Assembly: GCF_030272615.1 (NCBI RefSeq)
Contig: NC_081410.1
Location: forward strand, 225,671,415 to 225,735,414
Source of the DNA: Cryptomeria japonica
Taxonomy: Eukaryota > Streptophyta > Pinopsida > Cupressales > Cupressaceae
Length of the DNA stretch: 64,000 bases
Direction: 5' to 3'
The notes under the pieces are model-generated. The model was not told the origin of the DNA, ran no database searches, and was given only the letters and a program-made list of their open reading frames with translations. Of the stretch, positions 59,275 through 64,000 are shown in pieces. How positions within the stretch are numbered: position 1 is the stretch's first letter; each line of letters begins with the position of its first letter. Both the position numbers and the translations under genes were made by a program.

Positions 59275-60551
59275 TTAGTTTGTCAGTTCAAAGATTTCCA
59301 CATTAGGTACAAAAACCGGTTCTTCTTGAGAGACTTCTTTTGGCTTCTTTATCCAAGTTTTCTTCATATCCACTTGAATAGTTTCAACATCAGTCTTTCC
59401 TTTCAAAGTGACTGGTATATCATCTGATATATTCGTTCTTGTTCTGCAGAATCTTGCTGTATGACCTGGTTTGTTGCAATAATAGCAAACCATTCCAGGT
59501 TCTCTCCAAGGTCCATTATTCATGTTTCCATTCTTCCTTCTACATGTTGTAGCTGTGTGACCACTACCATGATAGATCAAACAGGTTGCTCTCCATTCAG
59601 TTGCCGCTTGATAGCCACCACTTCCTAACTGATGATTATAGGTATTAAACCGGTTTGGATTCTGGTTCCCAGAGGGTTCAGGAAAGACTCCTTGACTCCT
59701 TTGAGGATACCTTCCAGTGTTGTGCATGACAGACCTACATTCAAATTCTCTATGCCCAGACTTGTTGCATTCATAACAATTTCCATTGAATCAATTGGAT
59801 CTAGGGCTATTGTTTAGAAAGTAAGGAAAGTTATTGTAAGCCTTGTTTCTACATACATTAGTAGTATGTCCTTTGAGACAATTAAAGCAAACAGGTTTGA
59901 ACTTTTTCTTACCTTTATCCTTTGGTGTCAGTTGCTTCTTTGATGCTACATCTTTTTCTCCAAAGGTCTCACCTTCCTCATAACCAGAAAAACCAAGTCC
60001 AGCGGTATTCTTCACCAGTTTTGTTGATTCAAGCTTTTGCTCTAGCTTGATAGTGCTCTTATTGAATTTGGCAAGTATTTCCTTTGACTCAGTGAGTTCT
60101 TTGGTAATAGCAGCATTGGATTCCTTCAAGGTTGCATTCTCAGAAATAGCCTTGTTTATTTCACCTTGCATTTCCTCTTTATCCACTTTGCTCTCTTGGA
60201 GCTGAGCGGTAAGTGCACTGATTTCTTGCTTTAGTTTGGAGATCTCATGATCTTTGTCTTTTACCAGATCTTCAGCTTTTCTCTGTTTCTCAAGCTCTTG
60301 ACACATCCTGATAGTTAGTCCTTCAAGCTCCCTTCTCAGGTGGCATTAGACTCATTTAGGTTTTCAACTTCTTCAACTAGGGCTTCCATGTACGCTTCAT
60401 CAGAGGAACTGTTTTCAGTTAGCTCCATCAGTTTCTCAGCATGCTCTATCCTTTTTGCCAAAGAGGCCTTATACTTGACTTTAAGTTCATCGTAGGCTTT
60501 CTCATACTGAGTGAGCCGATGAGTAAGTTCACTCACAGTGTATTCCCCCAT
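59275..60551 (-). pseudogene. Element E gag-like protein with coiled coil and four zinc-knuckle motifs
   Basis: Minus-strand frame starting at ATG 60549-60551 (MGEYTVSELTHRL), 37 bases after the primer site. About 150 residues of coiled coil come first (EKAYDELKVKYKASL, ISKLKQEISALTAQLQES), with a one-base shift near 60340. Zinc knuckles follow: CFNCLKGHTTNVC (one residue short before the His), CYECNKSGHREFEC (regular), CLIYHGSGHTATTC (second Cys replaced by Tyr) and CYYCNKPGHTARFC (regular). One stop lies between the first and second at about 59791. The frame ends at TGA or TAA near 59275. No classic copia gag domain is visible; the coiled coil may stand in for the capsid assembly region, and the knuckles should bind the element RNA. 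Confidence 0.82.
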
Positions 60552-60587
60552 ATCTCTTTCCAAGTGGTTAAACTTATAGAAAGGTTG

Positions 60588-60600
60588 GCTCTGATACCAA
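60588..60600 (-). promoter_or_regulatory. Element E primer binding site
   Basis: Minus-strand TTGGTATCAGAGC, beginning one base after the 5' LTR. Same tRNA-Met-type site as element B (2384-2395). Confidence 0.92.
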
Positions 60601-60601
60601 T

Positions 60602-61790
60602 TCATGAATACGAAGAGGGGGGGTGAATTAGTATACCAAAAAATACTTAACTTAAACACTTAAGCAGTTTAGCAAAAAACCGGTATAACATTTTTACTAA
60701 CAAACCAGTTAACACAAATGCAAACCAAACAGCAAATAAGGCATTCAACCACAGAAGCACAATCACCGTAACACAAGAGATTTTGATGTGGAAACCCAAA
60801 TGGGAAAAACAACGATGAGATGAAAATCACAAGTAACTATCTGCAGAATAGTAACTAGACCAGTTAAGGTCATACAATGTTCTTCACCAGAATAGATCCT
60901 ATTAGGAATCTCAATCTCTGTTAGGAGATAAGTCTGATTAAAGACTACCATGTGAGAGGATTTCAAATCCAGAGATGTGAACCACCTTGTTAGAGGATTT
61001 ACAAAGGCTTTTATGGGCCTACCTGGTTAAGGGTTTCAGACTTGTCGAAGATGTGAGTAATTAACAAGTGAATGATCTAGAAAATAGCATAGTCTGCTTG
61101 GTTAGATCCATGATAGCTCATTGCTAATGCATTTCAGCATTACTTCAATCTTCAGTAAATCCACACTCAGTTACAACACACAAACTTGATCTTCTCTTCT
61201 AAGATCACACATACAAAAACTCATCAACCACCAAAAACCCTAACAGCTACATCTTCTAAAACCCTAGACATGATGTCCTTAAAAAGGAATCTGATTTCAT
61301 GTCAGTCCAATAGAGTTACATTGCAAGTTCCTAGGTTCATTGCATCTAGACACATTTGATAACATGACACAAAATCACCATCAAAGTGTTGGTGGATGGT
61401 AACTCATCACAAAATTATTGATTGGTAACTCATCACAGAGTATTACCAGTTCATACAACTTTACCGATTACTGGTTGGTAACTCATCACAGAGTAATATT
61501 AGTTTAAGCATTAAACCAATTACCGGTTGTCCAAAAATGAAGACTTGGACAATGATAACTATCACTTCAGTTTCTTCGCTTCGCTTGAGATCCTCGAGCT
61601 GCTTGAGGTCTTCATACTGCTTGAGATCGGTAAACACTTTCTACAAAACACCGATAGCCTAAAGACTATAATACATAATATTGGTTTGGAATAAATACCG
61701 GTTGAGCATAACTCATACATAGAAAGTGATCTCAAAGAAAGTGTGTGACCATCAATGACAATCGCAACATAAACATAAAAAATGTCAACA
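60602..61790 (-). repeat. Element E 5' LTR (1189 bp)
   Basis: Partner of 54241-55429. It starts TGTTGACATTTTTTATG on the minus strand and ends AGTATTCATGA-type, with the terminal CA changed to GA. The AATAT duplication follows at 61791-61795 on the plus strand. Confidence 0.92.
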
Positions 61791-61795
61791 AATAT
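61791..61795. repeat. Target site duplication of element E, right copy (AATAT)
   Basis: Exact copy of 54236-54240. Confidence 0.9.
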
Positions 61796-64000
61796 TTCTT
61801 CATAGAGGAATTTAGCTACTTTATTATCTCTTTCATGTGTCAGAGCTCATGCTTCCACCCATTTTGTGACATAATCAGTGCATACTAGAATATAAGATTT
61901 TCCATTTGAAGGAGGATCAATCGGCCCAATAAAATCTAATCCCCATTTATCAAACGGTGCAAATAATATCTAGGGATATAATGGCATTTCATCAGATCAG
62001 GTAGGCCTACCCATGCACTAGCATCTATCACATTTTCTAGTATATTGAGTTGCATCCTTATATAATGTTGGCCAATAATATCATGTGCCAAGTATTTTAA
62101 GTGTTGTTCTTTTAGCAGCAAAATGTCCTCCACATGGTTCATCATGACATGCATGAAGGATATGTTTCATCCTCTCTTACACATCTTTTCATGACTTGGT
62201 CAGGTCCAGTATAAAATAAACAATCAACAATCCATGAGAAATTAAAGCTTTTCTCAACTAACAGTCTTTTTTCTTTAGGAGAAAAATGAGTTGGCATTTT
62301 ATTAGCAACTAAATAATTTGTAATATCACCATACCATAGAGTGTGTTCTTTTATCAGGAACAAATGTTCATCTAGAACAGCATCATCTATGGCTGAAGGA
62401 TCATCCTACAATTGAAGCCTAGAAAGATAATCTGCAACTACATTAGATTTACCTAGTTTATCAACAATTGTAATGTCAAATTCCTACATCAATAGTAACC
62501 AGCGAGCCAAGCTTCTTGTAATTGAAGGTTTGTTCATGAGATATCTTATTGTTGTATGATCAATGTGCACAAATATCAAATATCATGTTATATAATAACT
62601 GAATTTGTTGAGTGCATATATAACTGTTAACATCTCTTTTTTGGTGATAGTATAATTAAGCTCAGGCCCCTGCATGTTCTTGTTGATGAAATAAATTTCA
62701 TTCTCCAAATTGTCAACCTTTTATCCCAAAACTGCTCCTATGGCATAATCTGATGCATCTGTATGAATATGAAAAGGTAAGGACCAGTCCGGACCCTTGA
62801 GCATTGGTGCTTGAGTCAATGCATTTTTGAGCTTCAAGAAAGCTTCATTGCATGAGGAAGTCCAATGAAATTTCATATCCTTGGTCAATAGACAATATAA
62901 GGTCCTGTAATTTTGCTAAAATCTTTGATAAACCTTCTATAATATCCAGCATGACCAAGTAAACTTCTGACATCCTTTTGCTTTATAGGTGCATGGAGGT
63001 TTTAAATGACTTCTATTTTTGTTGGGTCAACTTGTATTCCAATTATAGAGATATGATGACCAAGAACTGTACCTTCCTGCATCATCATGAAGCACTTTTC
63101 ATTGTTCAATGATAAATTGTAGTCTTCACACTGCTGCAAAACTTTCTTTAGATTCTTCAGTGCCTCTTCAAATTCTGAACCATAAGTGGTAACATCATCC
63201 ATATAGATCTCCATGTTGTCCTAGGAAATATATGAAAATATGCTTATCACTGCTCTTTGAAAAGTAGCTGGAGCATTACATAACCCAAAAGGAAGAACAT
63301 AATATGCATATGTTCCCTAAGGACAAGTAAATGTAGTCTTTTCCTAATCCTCAGAAGCAATTTGAATCTGGTTGTAGCCACTAAATCCATCCAGGAATGA
63401 GAAGTACTGCTTCCCTACCAAGGAATCTAATACTTGATCCACAAATGGTAATGGAAAATTATCCTTCTTGGTTGCTAAGTTTAAAGCTATGTAATCCACA
63501 CATACCCACCACTTACCTCATTTATTTGGAACTATGACTAGAGGTGACACTCATTGACTATCCGATATAGGATAGATAAATCCAGCATTTAATAATTTTT
63601 GCAATTCCTCTTTAATTATTTCTCTTAATGCAAGATTCATTATTCTTTGTGGTTGTCAAAGTGGTCTATAGTCATCTTTATGTAGATACGGTGGGTAGAA
63701 ATTGTAGGATCAATTTCATGCATGTCTTTGTAATCCCACACAAAAGCGTGTTGATGACATTTAAGAAAGTCAACCAGTGTTATTCTTTGAGTCTCTGTGA
63801 GTTGATTGTTGATATTCAAATATTTGTTTTGATCCACTTCCACTTTGATAGTAAGATCAACCTGAGATGCCTCAAAAAGATGAGAAGTATAGACTTCCTA
63901 CGGCAACAGGGTATGCAGTATATCAGTGGCTACAGGAGAATCTAATGCTATAATATTTGATACTAACTCCTGTGACTGTTTCTCTCATCTTAAATGATTT
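61796..64000 (-). pseudogene. Element F reverse transcriptase, RNase H and integrase N-terminal part
   Basis: Minus strand, running in from the right edge of the window. RT begins near 63843 (LTETQRITLVDFLKCHQHAFVW), then LALREIIKEELQKLLNAGFIYP, QYFSFLDGFSGYNQI (first Asp), YAYYVLPFGLCNAPATFQ and IYMDDVTTYGSEFEEAL (catalytic Asp pair kept, near 63190-63215), then KCFMMMQEGTVLGHHIS. The RNase H region (about 62880-62400) is riddled with stops and shifts. The integrase zinc module (CHDEPCGGHFAAKRTT, about 62100-62150) and core start [16 protein letters not shown] (Asp, near 61920) follow. The gene is then cut by element E and continues at 54235. Motifs fit Athila/Tat-type gypsy. Confidence 0.87.

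Larger units (their letters stand above)
54241..61790 (-). mobile_element. Element E: non-autonomous LTR element with two ORFs and no polymerase
   Basis: Two LTRs of 1189 bp each (54241-55429 and 60602-61790), AATAT duplications, a tRNA-Met-type primer site, and a polypurine tract define a 7550-bp minus-strand element. The internal 5.2 kb encode a coiled-coil zinc-knuckle protein and a second long ORF. No protease, RT, RNase H or integrase motif is present, and there is no room for them. The block at 55424-55452 (polypurine tract plus LTR start) is identical over 29 bases to those of copia elements A and B. I infer mobilisation by copia proteins in trans. Confidence 0.92.
50381..64000 (-). 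mobile_element. Element F: Ty3/gypsy element split by element E, right end outside the window
   Basis: On the minus strand the order is RT, RNase H, integrase, spacer, third ORF, purine tract, probable LTR. The coordinates include element E (54241-61790). Its gag, protease and 5' LTR would lie beyond 64000. Its 3' LTR probably continues left of the LINE (44.5-45.7 kb). All coding parts carry stops, so it is an old insertion, older than both E and the LINE. Confidence 0.82.

Overview
The window looks like intergenic DNA from a large, repeat-rich seed-plant genome. A gymnosperm is plausible because of the low gene density, the many old Ty1/copia and Ty3/gypsy copies with long LTRs, and the long AT-rich stretches, but nothing here fixes the species. 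I see no intact host gene. Nearly every supportable coding region is a decayed transposable element, and the work was to find the ends and nesting order of those elements.

Layout. (1) 1-10857: a plus-strand Ty1/copia element A, whose left end is outside the window, is split by a second copia element B (1338-8490). B sits inside A's reverse transcriptase with a 5-bp duplication, ATAAT. (2) 12225-13378: a minus-strand solo LTR with GTTAT duplications. (3) 13820-31885: an 18-kb Ty3/gypsy element C with AGTAT duplications. Its LTRs are huge (5575 and 4640 bp), and each carries a decayed ORF of up to about 1200 codons in addition to the internal gag-pol. (4) 33572-38468: remains of another LTR element G, interrupted by a solo LTR D (36238-37268, GATAT duplications) of the same family as A. 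(5) 39481-42131: an A-B-inverted A-B repeat arrangement with long AT microsatellites. (6) 44.5-64 kb: a minus-strand gypsy element F with a third ORF after its integrase. F is split twice: by a 5'-truncated LINE (45701-50369, 11-bp duplications) in what looks like its 3' LTR, and by a non-autonomous LTR element E (54241-61790, AATAT duplications) in its integrase gene.

How the parts relate. A and B are copia elements with the usual gag-protease-integrase-RT-RNase H order. E has no polymerase or integrase, but shares with A and B an identical 29-bp block spanning the polypurine tract and LTR start. With B it also shares the same initiator-Met-type primer site. This suggests E is copied by copia machinery supplied in trans. 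E encodes a gag-like zinc-knuckle protein and a second long ORF of a type that recurs, in looser form, after the F integrase and inside the C LTRs.

The most unusual items are the LTR-embedded ORF of C, which was already broken before C inserted because both LTRs share the same stop codons; an archaeal-type RNase H domain in C placed before the RT rather than after it; the two-ORF non-autonomous element E; and a LINE that carries an unexplained ORF downstream of its RNase H domain.
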